From positions 124,001 to 188,000 of the forward strand of contig NZ_FOTW01000006.1 of the NCBI RefSeq assembly GCF_900114705.1: DNA of 64,000 bases, given 5' to 3'. This document shows positions 1 to 8,754 of the stretch, in pieces (the stretch's first letter is position 1; each line of letters opens with the position of its first letter). The translations under genes and the position numbers were made by a program. The DNA is from Rugamonas rubra (GTDB lineage Bacteria > Pseudomonadota > Gammaproteobacteria > Burkholderiales > Burkholderiaceae_D). The notes below the pieces were generated by a model that saw only the letters and a list, made by a program, of their open reading frames with translations, was not told where the DNA came from and did no database searches.

Positions 1-624
1 GCCGCCGCCGGCGGCAAGACGGCCGACGGCTTCGCCGCCCTCGGCGAGCTCGACGGCAACGGCGACGGCGTCGTCGACCAGCGCGACGCCCGCTTCGGCG
101 AGCTGCGCGTCTGGGTCGACGGCAACGCCGACGGCGTCAGCCAGGCGGCCGAGCTGAAGACGCTGGCCGAGCTGCGCATCACCCAGTTGGACGTGGCGGC
201 GCGCCGGGTCGACGAGCGCGACAACGACAACTGGATCGCCCTGCGCGGCGCCTTCACCACCTCCGACGGCCTGCAGGGCCAGATGGCCGACGTCTGGTTC
301 CTGGCCGAGCGGTCGGCGGCGCAGGGCGCGCCGTTGAGCGCCAAGGTCGGCGGCCTGAGCCAGGCCATCGCCGACTTCGGCCGGCAGGCCGGCGCCGGCG
401 CCGGCGCCGGCCTGGCCTGGACGGCCGAACCGGCCGCCACGGCCGCCACGGCGGCGGCCGCGGCCGGCGCCGCCGGCGGTCTGGCCGGCAGCGTCGCCGC
501 GCTGGGCCGGCAGTTGCAGCAGTTCCAGGCCGACGCCGCCGGCCGCCCGGCCGAGTCGGCCGCCGGCCAGGGCGAGGAGTGGCGCCGCCGGCTGGAACAG
601 GCCGGCATCCTGGCGGCCCGCTAG
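1..624 (+). CDS. C-terminal part of a large calcium-loop protein (5' end outside window)
   Basis: The reading frame is open from the first base and ends at TAG 622-624, giving 207 visible residues; the start lies upstream of the window. Near the visible N-terminus are two acidic loop motifs of the EF-hand/dockerin type, DGNGDGVVDQRD and DGNADGVSQAAE, spaced like those found near the C-terminus of giant RTX-like or adhesin-like secreted proteins of Proteobacteria. The rest is rich in Ala and Gly with a Gln/Arg-rich end and no transmembrane segment. The likely role is a calcium-stabilised surface or secreted protein, but the functional domains are not in view. It is convergent with flgL and ends at a strong terminator. 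Base composition matches the neighbours. Confidence 0.7.
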   Translation, partial: AAAGGKTADGFAALGELDGNGDGVVDQRDARFGELRVWVDGNADGVSQAAELKTLAELRITQLDVAARRVDERDNDNWIALRGAFTTSDGLQGQMADVWFLAERSAAQGAPLSAKVGGLSQAIADFGRQAGAGAGAGLAWTAEPAATAATAAAAAGAAGGLAGSVAALGRQLQQFQADAAGRPAESAAGQGEEWRRRLEQAGILAAR

Positions 625-647
625 CGCGGCCCGCCCGGCCGGCCGGC

Positions 648-686
648 AAAAAGGCCCGCCCCACTCGCGTGGGGCGGGCCTTTTTT
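648..686 (+). terminator. Rho-independent terminator of the upstream plus-strand gene
   Basis: A GC-rich inverted repeat (left arm ending GCCCGCCCCA, right arm TGGGGCGGGC, 6-nt loop) is flanked by five A on the left and six T on the right. It begins 23 bases after the TAG of the calcium-loop gene. The A tract on the left means it could also work on minus-strand transcripts. Confidence 0.9.
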
Positions 687-754
687 ATGCGGCGCAGCAA
701 TCACCGCCGCCCGGGACGCCGGCCCGCCCCGCCGGGTGTTGCGGGGTGCGGGGC

Positions 755-792
755 AAAAAAACAGCCCGTCGCGCGCTAGCGCGACGGGCTGT
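755..792 (-). terminator. Rho-independent terminator of the flg operon
   Basis: A 14-bp perfect stem (ACAGCCCGTCGCGC pairing with GCGCGACGGGCTGT) has a 4-nt loop. Read on the minus strand it is followed by a run of seven T (the A tract at 755-761). It lies just past the flgL stop codon and so closes the flgB-to-flgL transcription unit. The 625-825 interval between the convergent genes holds only this element and the preceding terminator. Confidence 0.9.
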
Positions 793-825
793 TTCTTTGG
801 CGTTGGCCTGGCTTGGCGCCGGCGC

Positions 826-2085
826 CTAGCCGATGTAGTTGAACAGCGACAGGCCGGTCAGCGTCTTGTAGGACTTCTGCGCCGCCTCCAGCGTCACCTG
901 CTGCTGCGAGAACAGCGAGATGGCCTTGACCACGTCGACGTCCTGCAAGCCCACCAGCGTGGTGGCGTACTGCAGGTTGGTGTCGTCGCCGGCGCCGTCG
1001 AGGTAGTCGAGCTCCTTCAGGCGCGAGCCGACCTCGGCGCGGATCGACAACACGTTGTCGAGCGCGCTGTCGATGTTCGAGTGGGCCTGGTTGAGCTTGT
1101 TGCTCAGGCTGGCCTGGCCGGCGGCGAGGTCGCCCGGCGCGCGCAGCGCGCCGATCAGGTCGGTCAGGGTGGTGAACACCGACTGCTTCTGGCTCGGCTG
1201 CACGGTGAAGCGGTCGAGGTCGGCCGGATCGCCCTTGATGTCGAACTGCAGGCCGTCGAAGGTGATGTTCTGCCCGGTCGCGTAGGGGATCGGGTCGGGC
1301 GGCACCGGATTGGGCGGCACCGGCTGGTTCAGGGTCAGGTCCATCACCGTGTAGGTGGTCACCTTGGGCACGCCCGGCGTGGCCGGCACCACGGCGAAGT
1401 TGATCTCGTACTGGTGGCCGGTCAGCAGGGTGGCGTCCTTGACCGAGCCGGGCGCGATGATGCCGCTGCCACCGCGGCCGTAGTTGGCCGGGTCGGCGCC
1501 GGTCTGGAAGGTGCCGTTGCCGGTGATGTTGTTCTCGAACACGGCGCTGCCCGAGTCGCTGATCGGCAGCTGGCGGGTCGAGCCGACCAGCAGCTCGCGC
1601 TGGCCCTGGTCGCCCTGGTAGGCGGCGCCGGTGGCGGTCTGGGTGAACGGCAGGGTGGTCGACTTGTAGCCGGAGAACTGGTAGCCGCCGACGCCGTCCG
1701 AGGTGTTGGCCAGGCCCAGCAGGTCGGCCAGCCGGCCCTCCAGCTCGATGGCCAGCGATTCGCGGTCCTTCTTGGTCATCGAGCCGTCGCCGGCGTTGAC
1801 GGTCAGCGTCTTGACGTCCTGCAGCAGCGAGGTGGTCGCGGCCAGCGCCACCTCCTCCTGCGACAGCGAGGTCTTGGCGTTCTGCCGGTTGGTCGCCAGC
1901 TGGGTGTTGACCGACTGCGACTGGGTCACCTCCAGCGCGCGCGCGCTGGCGATCGGGTCGTCGGCCGCCGTCAGGTTCTTGCGCCCGGTCGAGAGCTGCT
2001 GCTGGGTGCGCGCCAGCGAGCTCTGCAGCGTGCCCAGCTGGTTGACGCCGACGTCGTACACGGTCTTCGAACTGATCCTCATCAT
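826..2085 (-). CDS. flgL: Flagellar hook-filament junction protein FlgL (HAP3)
   Basis: 419 residues. FlgL forms the upper ring of the hook-filament junction outside the cell. The N-terminus (MRISSKTVYDVGVNQLGTLQ, then LSTGRKNLTAADDPIASARA) and the C-terminal helix ending in SLFNYIG are the flagellin-like coiled-coil termini of the family. It is about 100 residues longer than the enterobacterial protein, with the extra length in the variable middle domain. An ATG-ATG pair lies behind GGAG; the first ATG (2085) has the better spacing and the second would remove one residue. It is the last gene of the flg operon, 19 bases after flgK, and probably depends on the sigma-28 promoter upstream of flgK. 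FlgN, encoded at 13,212, is the expected export chaperone. Confidence 0.95.
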   Translation of the reverse strand: MMRISSKTVYDVGVNQLGTLQSSLARTQQQLSTGRKNLTAADDPIASARALEVTQSQSVNTQLATNRQNAKTSLSQEEVALAATTSLLQDVKTLTVNAGDGSMTKKDRESLAIELEGRLADLLGLANTSDGVGGYQFSGYKSTTLPFTQTATGAAYQGDQGQRELLVGSTRQLPISDSGSAVFENNITGNGTFQTGADPANYGRGGSGIIAPGSVKDATLLTGHQYEINFAVVPATPGVPKVTTYTVMDLTLNQPVPPNPVPPDPIPYATGQNITFDGLQFDIKGDPADLDRFTVQPSQKQSVFTTLTDLIGALRAPGDLAAGQASLSNKLNQAHSNIDSALDNVLSIRAEVGSRLKELDYLDGAGDDTNLQYATTLVGLQDVDVVKAISLFSQQQVTLEAAQKSYKTLTGLSLFNYIG

Positions 2086-2104
2086 GCTCTTTCTCCAAAA
2101 ATTC

Positions 2105-4066
2105 TTAGCGGCCCAGCGACACCAGCACGTCGAACATCTGGCTGGCGATCTGCATCACCTTGCCGGAGGCCTGGTAGGCCTGCTGGTAGCGCAGCAGGTT
2201 GGCGGCCTCCTCGTCGAGGTTGACGCCGGACACGGTCTGCTGGGCGTTCTGCGCCTGTTGCACGGCGGCGTCGGCGGCCAGGCCGCCGATCTGCGCCTCG
2301 CGCGTCTTGTTGCCGATGTAGTTGACCATCTGCGCGTAGCCGGTCTGGAAGTTGGCGTTGCCGTTGTTGAGCACGTTCTTGGTCTGCAGCGCGCCCAGCA
2401 GCACGCCGTTGCGGCTGTCGCCGACGCCGCTGGTGTTGGGGCCGACGGTGAAGCTGTCGGTGTCGCCCGGCGTGCCGGAAATGCTCAGCTTGATGCCGCC
2501 GAAGCTGATCGCCGCGCCGTCCGTGTAGGGGATCGACGGCGTGCCGGCCGGGTACACCGTCGGCACGCCGTTGACCGTCACCGTCACGTCCTGCGCCGGC
2601 GGGAAGCCGGAGAAGGAGGCCGTCGCCTTGTCGTAGAGCAGGGTCACCGGCGCCGCCAGGGCGTTGCCCGGCGCCAGGTAGCCGGCGTCGACGCTGCCCG
2701 GCGTGATCTTGCCGTTGCCGGTGTTGCTCAGCGGCGCGGCGGTGCTGATCGGCGCCGCCAGCGCCAGCTTGGCCGGGTCCTTTTGCATCAGCTGGAAGTC
2801 GGCGGCGGCGTTGACGGTGGGACGGACGAGGAAGTTGTCGTTCGTCATCGGCGTGCCGCTGATCGTGTAGTCGACCCCGTCGATGGTCTGCGGCACCGCC
2901 TGCGGGAAGGGGGTGATGGTGGTCTTCTTGCCGTCGGACTGGCGGGTGACGATGAAGTTGGCGCCGTCGTAGTCGACGTTGTAGTCGCTCGAGGTCAGCG
3001 CGGTGGCGTCGGTGACCACGGCCGTGACCGCCGCCGTGCTGCCCAGGGAGTTGAGCGAGTTGCGGCCCACCTGGGCGTTGATCGGGCCGAAGAAGTCGAC
3101 CCCGGGCGCGCCGTTCTGATCCTGGCCCAGCTTGTGCTGGGCGTTGAAGCTGACCGCCAGCCCGGCGGCGATCTGGCCCAGCGCGTTCTGCGCGTGGTCC
3201 AGCGCGTTGCTGCGGAACTCCAGCAGGCCGCCCAGGGCGCCGCCGGTCAGCACGCTCTCGGGCAGCGGAATGGTCTGGCCGGCCGTCGAATAGCCGACCT
3301 GCAGCCGGTTGACGTCGGTCGGCGAGGGAATCGCCGCCAGCTCGAAGTTGCGGTTGTTGACCACCAGCGGCTGGCCGGTGCCGATCGAGACGTTGATGGT
3401 GTGGTTCTCGCCGGGCGTGACGTTGGTCTTGACCAGCTTGTTGAGCTCGGTGAGCACCTGGTCGCGCTGGTCGAGCAGGTCGTTCGGCGCGATCGAGGGG
3501 TCGGTGCTGAGCGCGGCGATCGAATGGTTCAGTTCGGCGAGCTTGCTGGCGTAGGAGTTGATCTGCGTGACGGTGGTGCTGATCTGGCTGTTGACGCCGG
3601 TGCCGATCTCGTTGAGGCGCGCGCTGATGCCCTGGAAGCGCGAGGCCAGCGAGCTGGCGGTCGACAGCATGGCCTGGCGCGAGGCGGCCGAGGCCGGGTT
3701 CGAGCTGGCGTCCTGCACGCCCTTGAAGAAGTCCTGCAGCGCCGGCGACAGGCCGCTGGTGGTGTCGGCCAGCATGTTGTCGATCTGGCTGATCTGGCTG
3801 TAGTAGCTGGTCAGCGCGGCCTGGGTGGTCTCGGCGCCGCGCACCTGGCTGTTGAGGAAGTCGTCGTAGTGGCGCTTGATCTGCGCCACCTCGGTGCCGG
3901 TGCCGATGAAGCCGACGCCGATGTCCTGGCCGGGCGTGGTCGACTGGATCGCCACCTGGCGGCTGTAGCCGGGCACGTTGGCGTTGGCGATGTTGTGGCC
4001 GGTGGTCGACAGGCCCACTTGCGCCGCCAGGAGGCCGGTCTTGCCGATGCTGAGTAGATTGGACAT
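2105..4066 (-). CDS. flgK: Flagellar hook-associated protein FlgK (HAP1)
   Basis: 653 residues. FlgK is the first hook-filament junction protein, exported by the flagellar type III system. The N-terminus (MSNLLSIGKTGLLAAQVGLS, then TTGHNIANANVPGYSRQ) carries the rod/hook/HAP family motif. The C-terminus (SGVNLDEEAANLLRYQQAYQ, then ASGKVMQIASQMFDVLVSLG) is the matching helical signature. It is about 100 residues longer than the Salmonella protein, the middle domain being expanded. A near-consensus sigma-28 promoter lies 28-54 bases upstream of the ATG, so the gene is probably made late, together with flgL. The gap to flgJ is 84 bases, the usual break between early and late flg genes. Confidence 0.96.
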   Translation of the reverse strand: MSNLLSIGKTGLLAAQVGLSTTGHNIANANVPGYSRQVAIQSTTPGQDIGVGFIGTGTEVAQIKRHYDDFLNSQVRGAETTQAALTSYYSQISQIDNMLADTTSGLSPALQDFFKGVQDASSNPASAASRQAMLSTASSLASRFQGISARLNEIGTGVNSQISTTVTQINSYASKLAELNHSIAALSTDPSIAPNDLLDQRDQVLTELNKLVKTNVTPGENHTINVSIGTGQPLVVNNRNFELAAIPSPTDVNRLQVGYSTAGQTIPLPESVLTGGALGGLLEFRSNALDHAQNALGQIAAGLAVSFNAQHKLGQDQNGAPGVDFFGPINAQVGRNSLNSLGSTAAVTAVVTDATALTSSDYNVDYDGANFIVTRQSDGKKTTITPFPQAVPQTIDGVDYTISGTPMTNDNFLVRPTVNAAADFQLMQKDPAKLALAAPISTAAPLSNTGNGKITPGSVDAGYLAPGNALAAPVTLLYDKATASFSGFPPAQDVTVTVNGVPTVYPAGTPSIPYTDGAAISFGGIKLSISGTPGDTDSFTVGPNTSGVGDSRNGVLLGALQTKNVLNNGNANFQTGYAQMVNYIGNKTREAQIGGLAADAAVQQAQNAQQTVSGVNLDEEAANLLRYQQAYQASGKVMQIASQMFDVLVSLGR

Positions 4067-4093
4067 GGTTTTTCTAACGCTCTATGTGTTCTG

Positions 4094-4120
4094 TTATCGG
4101 CGGGAAAGCGGGAAACTTGA
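4094..4120 (-). promoter_or_regulatory. Sigma-28 (FliA) promoter for flgK-flgL
   Basis: Read on the minus strand the element is TCAAGTTT, 11 bases, GCCGATAA. The established FliA consensus is TAAAGTTT-N11-GCCGATAA, so 15 of 16 positions match at exact spacing. Transcription would start near 4087, about 20 bases before the flgK ATG at 4066. In enterics flgKL is also partly sigma-28 dependent. Confidence 0.88.
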
Positions 4121-4150
4121 CCCCTCCCCGGCCGGCGGCGGCGGCCCGGC

Positions 4151-5158
4151 TCAGCCGACCAGCGAATGTTTGATGATGCGGGTCAGCTTGCTGGCGTACT
4201 GCGGGTCGGTGGCGTAGCCGGCCCGCTGCAGGCCCTGGGCGAAGCTGCTGGCGTCGCCGGCGCTGGCCAACACCTTCTCGTAGCGCGGGTTGGTGGTGAT
4301 CAGCTTGGCGTAGTCCTTGAAACTGTCGGCATAGGAGTCGTAGGCGCGGAACTTCTCGACCCGGGTCTGCGCCTTGCCGTTGACGAACTCGGTGGTGACC
4401 GCCTCGGCCACCTTGCCCTTCCACCCCGGGCCGGCCTTGATGCCGAACAGGTTGTGGCTGTTGCTGCCGTCGCGCCCCTTGATCTCGCGCTTGCCCCAGC
4501 CGCTCTCCAGGGCCGCCTGGCCCAGCATGAACTTGGCCGGGATGCCGGTGGCGCGGCTGGCCTCGTCGGCGTGGCTGCCCAGTTTCTCCTGGAAGTTGCG
4601 CACGTGCGGCGCCTGGGCCGCCTTGGCCGCCGCCGTCGCCGCCGTGCCGGCCGCCGAGGCGCCGGTGGCCAGCGCCGCGCCGCTCAGGGGGGCGGCGCCG
4701 CCGGCCGCGTTGATCGAGCGCTGCAGCATGGCCGCGTCGAGCAGCCGGCCCACGCCGCCGGCGCCGGCCGCGCCGGCGTTGGCGCCGCCGGCCAGGCCGT
4801 CCACCGCGCCGGCGCCGGCCGCGGCGTCGCCGCCGATCGCCAGCGCCTGCGCGCTGGCCGTCTGCGACAGTTGGCGGATCAGCACGTCGGCCAGGCCGAT
4901 GCCCTTCTTGGCCAGGTTCTGGCTGGTCTGCTGGTCCAGCATGGTGGTAAACATCTTGCTCTGCTGGCTGTCCATCATGCCGTCCTGCGGCGTGGCGTCG
5001 CGCATGCTCTTCATCATCATGTTGATGAACATCGCCTCGAACTGGGTCGCCGCGCCCTTCAGCGCCTCCGGCGCGCCGGCCTTGGCCGACTGGCGCAGCT
5101 CGCCCATGCTCTTGGCGTCGATCGCCAGTTTGCTCGACAGGTCGTTTTGGCTGATCAT
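4151..5158 (-). CDS. flgJ: Flagellar rod assembly protein / peptidoglycan hydrolase FlgJ
   Basis: 335 residues in two domains. Residues 1 to about 100 are the rod-capping domain (AATQFEAMFINMMMKSMRDA is the conserved core). An Ala/Gly-rich linker covers roughly 110-185. The C-terminal glucosaminidase domain follows, with the catalytic motif GQAALESGWGKREI and downstream SHNLFGIKAGPGWKG. FlgJ acts in the periplasm, capping the growing rod and cutting peptidoglycan so the rod can pass. It lies 11 bases after flgI. Fusion of both domains is the normal beta/gamma-proteobacterial form. The linker is longer than in Salmonella FlgJ (316 residues in total). Confidence 0.96.
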   Translation of the reverse strand: MISQNDLSSKLAIDAKSMGELRQSAKAGAPEALKGAATQFEAMFINMMMKSMRDATPQDGMMDSQQSKMFTTMLDQQTSQNLAKKGIGLADVLIRQLSQTASAQALAIGGDAAAGAGAVDGLAGGANAGAAGAGGVGRLLDAAMLQRSINAAGGAAPLSGAALATGASAAGTAATAAAKAAQAPHVRNFQEKLGSHADEASRATGIPAKFMLGQAALESGWGKREIKGRDGSNSHNLFGIKAGPGWKGKVAEAVTTEFVNGKAQTRVEKFRAYDSYADSFKDYAKLITTNPRYEKVLASAGDASSFAQGLQRAGYATDPQYASKLTRIIKHSLVG

Positions 5159-5169
5159 CGCGCCGCTCC

Positions 5170-6330
5170 TTAAATGATTTCCAGCTCGGCGCGCAGCGAA
5201 CCGGCCGCCTTCATCGCCTGCAGGATGGCCAGCAAATCTTGCGGCGTGGCGCCGATGGCGTTGAGCGCCTTGACCACCTCGGCCAGCGAGGCGCCGCCCT
5301 TGACCAGCATCACCTTGCCGCCGTCCTTTTTGATGTCGACCTGGCTGTTCTGCGTCACCACCGTGCGCCCGCCCGACAGCGGGTTGGGCTGGCTCACCTG
5401 CGGCTCGCTGCTGACCGAGATCGACAGGTTGCCGTGCGAGATGGCGCAGGTGTCGAGCGTGACAGTCTGGTTCATCACCACCGAGCCGGTGCGCGCGTTC
5501 ATGATCACCTTGGCGGCCTGGCGCGCCGGCTTGACGTCGATGTCCTCCAGGCTGCCGATGAAGGCGACGCGCTGGTCGCTGCTGCTGGGCGACTGCACGC
5601 GGATGACGCGGCCGTCCAGCGCGTAGGCGATGCCGCTGCCGTACTTGTCGTTGATCGCCTCGACCACCCGGCTGGCGGTGGCGAAGTCGGTGGTGTTGAG
5701 TTCCAGCTTGATGAGGTTGTTTTCGCCCAGCGCCGAGGCGACGGCGCGCTCGACCGTGGCGCCGCCGGAGATCTTGCCCACGCTCAGGTGGTTGACCTGC
5801 AGCGAGCTGCCGCCGGCGGCCACGCCAACGCCGCCGACCAGCACGTTGCCCTGGGCCATGCCGTAGACCTGGCCGTCGGCGCCCTTGAGCGGCGTCATCA
5901 GCAGGGTGCCGCCGCGCAGGCTCTTGGCGTTGCCCATCGACGAGACGGTGATGTCGAGCGTCTGGCCCGGTTGGGCGAAGGCCGGCAGCGAGGCCGTCAC
6001 CATCACCGCCGCGACGTTCTTCAGTTGCAGGCTGGTGCCCTGCGGCAAGTTGACGCCCAGTTGCTGCAACATCGAGACGACGCTCTGCACCGTGAACGGG
6101 GTCTGCGTGGTCTGGTCGCCGCTGCCGTCGAGGCCGACCACCAGGCCGTAGCCGAGCAGCTGGTTCTGCCGCACGCCGGCGATCGAGGCGAGGTCCTTGA
6201 TGCGCTCGGCGCCGGCCGGCGCGCTGGCCAGCAGCAGCGGCAAGGTAAGGGCCAAGGCCATGGCCATGGCCGGGGCCAGGGCGGCGGCGCGGCCCAGGCG
6301 CATGAATGGGGCGGGGGTTGGAATGGCCAT
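5170..6330 (-). CDS. flgI: Flagellar P-ring protein FlgI
   Basis: 386 residues. FlgI forms the P ring in the peptidoglycan layer, together with the FlgH L ring. The N-terminus is a signal peptide with an Ala/Leu-rich core (residues about 12-38), and the mature protein probably begins near ERIKDLASI. The family core RQNQLLGYGLVVGLDGSGDQ follows, and the C-terminus ALNAIGATPQDLLAILQAMK is typical. The chosen ATG (6330) is 2 bases after the flgH stop, implying translational coupling. An internal ATG at 6303 would shorten the signal peptide N-region and cannot be excluded. Confidence 0.96.
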   Translation of the reverse strand: MAIPTPAPFMRLGRAAALAPAMAMALALTLPLLLASAPAGAERIKDLASIAGVRQNQLLGYGLVVGLDGSGDQTTQTPFTVQSVVSMLQQLGVNLPQGTSLQLKNVAAVMVTASLPAFAQPGQTLDITVSSMGNAKSLRGGTLLMTPLKGADGQVYGMAQGNVLVGGVGVAAGGSSLQVNHLSVGKISGGATVERAVASALGENNLIKLELNTTDFATASRVVEAINDKYGSGIAYALDGRVIRVQSPSSSDQRVAFIGSLEDIDVKPARQAAKVIMNARTGSVVMNQTVTLDTCAISHGNLSISVSSEPQVSQPNPLSGGRTVVTQNSQVDIKKDGGKVMLVKGGASLAEVVKALNAIGATPQDLLAILQAMKAAGSLRAELEII

Positions 6331-6332
6331 GA

Positions 6333-6989
6333 TCAGAACGGTAACAAGCTTTGGAAGAAGCGCGAGGCCATCGAGGTCATCTCGGCGCGGTCGATCTGGC
6401 TGTTGGTGCGGTACTCGACGCGGGCGTCGGCCACGGCGGTCGAGGACACCGTGTTGCCGGTGGCGATGTTGTCGGGGTTGATCATGCCGGAGAAGCGGAT
6501 GAACTCGACGCCCTTGTTCATGGCGATCTGCTTCTCGCCGGCGACGATCAGGTTGCCGTTCGGCAGCACCTCGACCACCGTCACGCCCATGGTGCCGGTG
6601 AAGGTGTTGCTGGCCGACTGGTTGTCGGCGTCGGCGAACTTGTTGGCGGTGTTGGCCGAGGCGGTGGCGCCGAAGGTGCCCTGCAACGGATGCGGGATCG
6701 AGGCGCTGACGCTGCCGGACTTGCTGCCCGAGCTGGCGCCGGCCTTGACGGCGGCGGTCTTCTCGGTGATGACGATGGTCAGCAGGTCGCCGACGTGGCG
6801 CGCGCGGCGGTCCTCGAACACTGGGCGGAAGGCGCTGGCCTGGTAGATCGCGCCGTTGTTCGGCGCCGCCTGCGGCAGCGTCAACGGGCGCGCCGTGGTC
6901 GGCGTCTGCACGATGGAGCTGGGGATGGCCGAGCAGGCCGACAGGGCCGACAGGACCAGCGGAACGGCGACTAAGGACAAGATCTTCAT
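6333..6989 (-). CDS. flgH: Flagellar L-ring lipoprotein FlgH
   Basis: 218 residues from the ATG at 6989. I chose this start because it begins a clean lipoprotein signal (MKILSLVAVPLVLSALSAC, lipobox LSAC). An in-frame upstream start would add 14 polar residues ahead of the signal. FlgH forms the outer-membrane L ring. The family motifs RARHVGDLLTIVITEKTAA, the GTMGVTVVEVLPNGNLIVAG region and the C-terminal RVEYRTNSQIDRAEMTSMAS are all present. It sits between flgG (91 bases upstream) and flgI (2 bases downstream) in the standard operon order. Confidence 0.95.
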   Translation of the reverse strand: MKILSLVAVPLVLSALSACSAIPSSIVQTPTTARPLTLPQAAPNNGAIYQASAFRPVFEDRRARHVGDLLTIVITEKTAAVKAGASSGSKSGSVSASIPHPLQGTFGATASANTANKFADADNQSASNTFTGTMGVTVVEVLPNGNLIVAGEKQIAMNKGVEFIRFSGMINPDNIATGNTVSSTAVADARVEYRTNSQIDRAEMTSMASRFFQSLLPF

Positions 6990-7080
6990 GGCGTACTCCC
7001 CGCCGCGCGGATGCCGGCGGCCGTTGTTCAATATGGTGTTGCGGTGTTGCTTGCCGGCGGCGCCCGCCGCGGCAAGGCGC

Positions 7081-7863
7081 TTACATCTGCGACAGTTTCT
7101 GCAGCATCTGGTCGGAGGTGGTGATGGCCTTGCTGTTGATCTCGTAGGCGCGCTGGGTCTGGATCATGTTGACCATCTCCTCGACCACGTTGACGTTGGA
7201 GGTCTCGACATAGCCCTGCATCAGCACGCCGGTGCCGTTGGTGCCCGGCGTGTTGGTCTGGGCGTTGCCGGAGGCGCCGGTCTCGACGTACAGGTTCTCG
7301 CCCTTGGACTCCAGGCCGGTCGGGTTGATGAAGGTCGACAGCTGGATGCTGCCGATCTGCGCCGGCGCCACCTGGCCCGGCAGGGTCACCGAGACGGTGC
7401 CGTCGCGGCCCACGGTGATGCTCTGCGCGTTGATCGGGATGGTGATGGCCGGCTGCAGCACGAAGCCGCTGGAGGTGACCATCTGGCCGTTGCTGTCGCG
7501 CTGGAAGGAGCCGTCGCGGGTGTAGGCGGTGGTGCCGTCGGGCAGCAGCACGTTGAAGAAGCCGTTGCCGTTGACCATCAGGTCCTTGTCGTTGCCGGTC
7601 GACTGCGGGTTGCCCTGGGTGAAGATGCGCTCGACCGCCACGGGCCGCACGCCGGTGCCGAGTTGCATGCCGGAAGGCAGGTTGGTCTGCTGCGAGGACT
7701 GCCCGCCCGGTTGCCGCACGGTCTGGTACAGCAGGTCCTCGAACACCGCGCGCGATTTCTTGAAGCCGTTGGTGCTGACGTTGGCCAGATTGTTGGACAC
7801 CACGTCCATCTGCGTCTGCTGCGCTTCCATGCCAGTCTTGGCGATCCAAAGTGAACGTATCAT
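7081..7863 (-). CDS. flgG: Flagellar distal rod protein FlgG
   Basis: 260 residues, the usual length. FlgG polymerises into the distal rod that crosses the periplasm. The N-terminal family motif ([20 protein letters not shown], then [20 protein letters not shown]) and the C-terminal [20 protein letters not shown] with [12 protein letters not shown] are both intact. It lies 82 bases after flgF and 91 bases before flgH. Nothing unusual is seen in the protein. Confidence 0.97.
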   Translation of the reverse strand: MIRSLWIAKTGMEAQQTQMDVVSNNLANVSTNGFKKSRAVFEDLLYQTVRQPGGQSSQQTNLPSGMQLGTGVRPVAVERIFTQGNPQSTGNDKDLMVNGNGFFNVLLPDGTTAYTRDGSFQRDSNGQMVTSSGFVLQPAITIPINAQSITVGRDGTVSVTLPGQVAPAQIGSIQLSTFINPTGLESKGENLYVETGASGNAQTNTPGTNGTGVLMQGYVETSNVNVVEEMVNMIQTQRAYEINSKAITTSDQMLQKLSQM

Positions 7864-7945
7864 GCTGCCTCTCCCTTATCGCGACGGCGGCGCCGGCCAA
7901 CACGGCCACGGCACCTCCCACACGATCATTATGCTGGAGCGGGCA

Positions 7946-8686
7946 TCAATTCAAAGCGAGGATCTGGCTGGCCTTTGCCGCGTTGTTCTCGGCGTTCTTG
8001 AGCAGGCTCATTTGCGTTTCGAAGGAGCGCGCCAGGCTGATCATGTTGACCATGGCGTCGACCGGGTTGACGTTGCTGCCCTCGAGCGCGCCGTCGACCA
8101 GGCGCACGGCCGGGTCGTTCTCGGCCGCCACGCCGCTTTTCAGGCGGAACAGGCCGTCGTCGCCGCGCACCAGCGACTTGCCGTCCGGGTTGACCAGCTT
8201 GATGCGGCCGAGCACGTTCGACGGCCCCGGCTTGGTGTCGGTCGAGATGACCGAGACGGTGCCGTCGCCGCCGATGGTGACGTTGCTCTCGGGCGGGATG
8301 GCGATCGGCCCGCCGTCGCCCTGCAGCGTCTGGCCGCTGGTGGTTTCCAGCAGGCCGTTCTGGTTGACCCGCAGGCTGCCGTTGCGGGTGTAGGCCTCCG
8401 AGCCGTCGGCCGACTGCACGGCGATCCAGCCCTCGCCGCGCAGGGCGACGTCGAGGTTGCGCCCGGTGGTCTGGATCGGGCCGGCGCGCAGGTCGGCGCC
8501 GACGGTCGAGTCGACCACGAAGGTGCGCGTCGGCAGGCCCTCGGACACCACCGGCACGGCGCGAAACGAGTCGAGCTGGGCGCGAAAGCCGGTGGTGGTG
8601 GCGTTGGCCAGGTTGTTGGCGGTGCTGGCCTGCTGCTCCAGGATATGCCGCGCGCCGGTCATGGCGGTATAGACTAAACGATCCAT
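7946..8686 (-). CDS. flgF: Flagellar proximal rod protein FlgF
   Basis: 246 residues. FlgF is a proximal rod subunit of the flagellar basal body. The N-terminal motif MDRLVYTAMTGARHILEQQA with STANNLANATTTGFRAQLDS and the C-terminal VNPVDAMVNMISLARSFETQ followed by MSLLKNAENNAAKASQILAL identify it and separate it from FlgG. It follows flgE after 68 bases that contain a stable hairpin. Confidence 0.96.
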   Translation of the reverse strand: MDRLVYTAMTGARHILEQQASTANNLANATTTGFRAQLDSFRAVPVVSEGLPTRTFVVDSTVGADLRAGPIQTTGRNLDVALRGEGWIAVQSADGSEAYTRNGSLRVNQNGLLETTSGQTLQGDGGPIAIPPESNVTIGGDGTVSVISTDTKPGPSNVLGRIKLVNPDGKSLVRGDDGLFRLKSGVAAENDPAVRLVDGALEGSNVNPVDAMVNMISLARSFETQMSLLKNAENNAAKASQILALN

Positions 8687-8709
8687 CGTGTTCTCCTGCC
8701 CCGCGCAGC

Positions 8710-8731
8710 GGGCCGGCGCGAACGCCGGCCC
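8710..8731 (-). repeat. Hairpin between flgE and flgF
   Basis: A perfect 9-bp stem, GGGCCGGCG/CGCCGGCCC, has a 4-nt loop that reads TTCG on the coding (minus) strand. It lies between the flgE stop codon and the flgF start and has no T tract. It is better explained as a processing or 3'-stabilising element for flgE mRNA than as a terminator. That role is an inference. Confidence 0.6.
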
Positions 8732-8754
8732 GGCTCAGGGCGTGCTTGCCGCGC

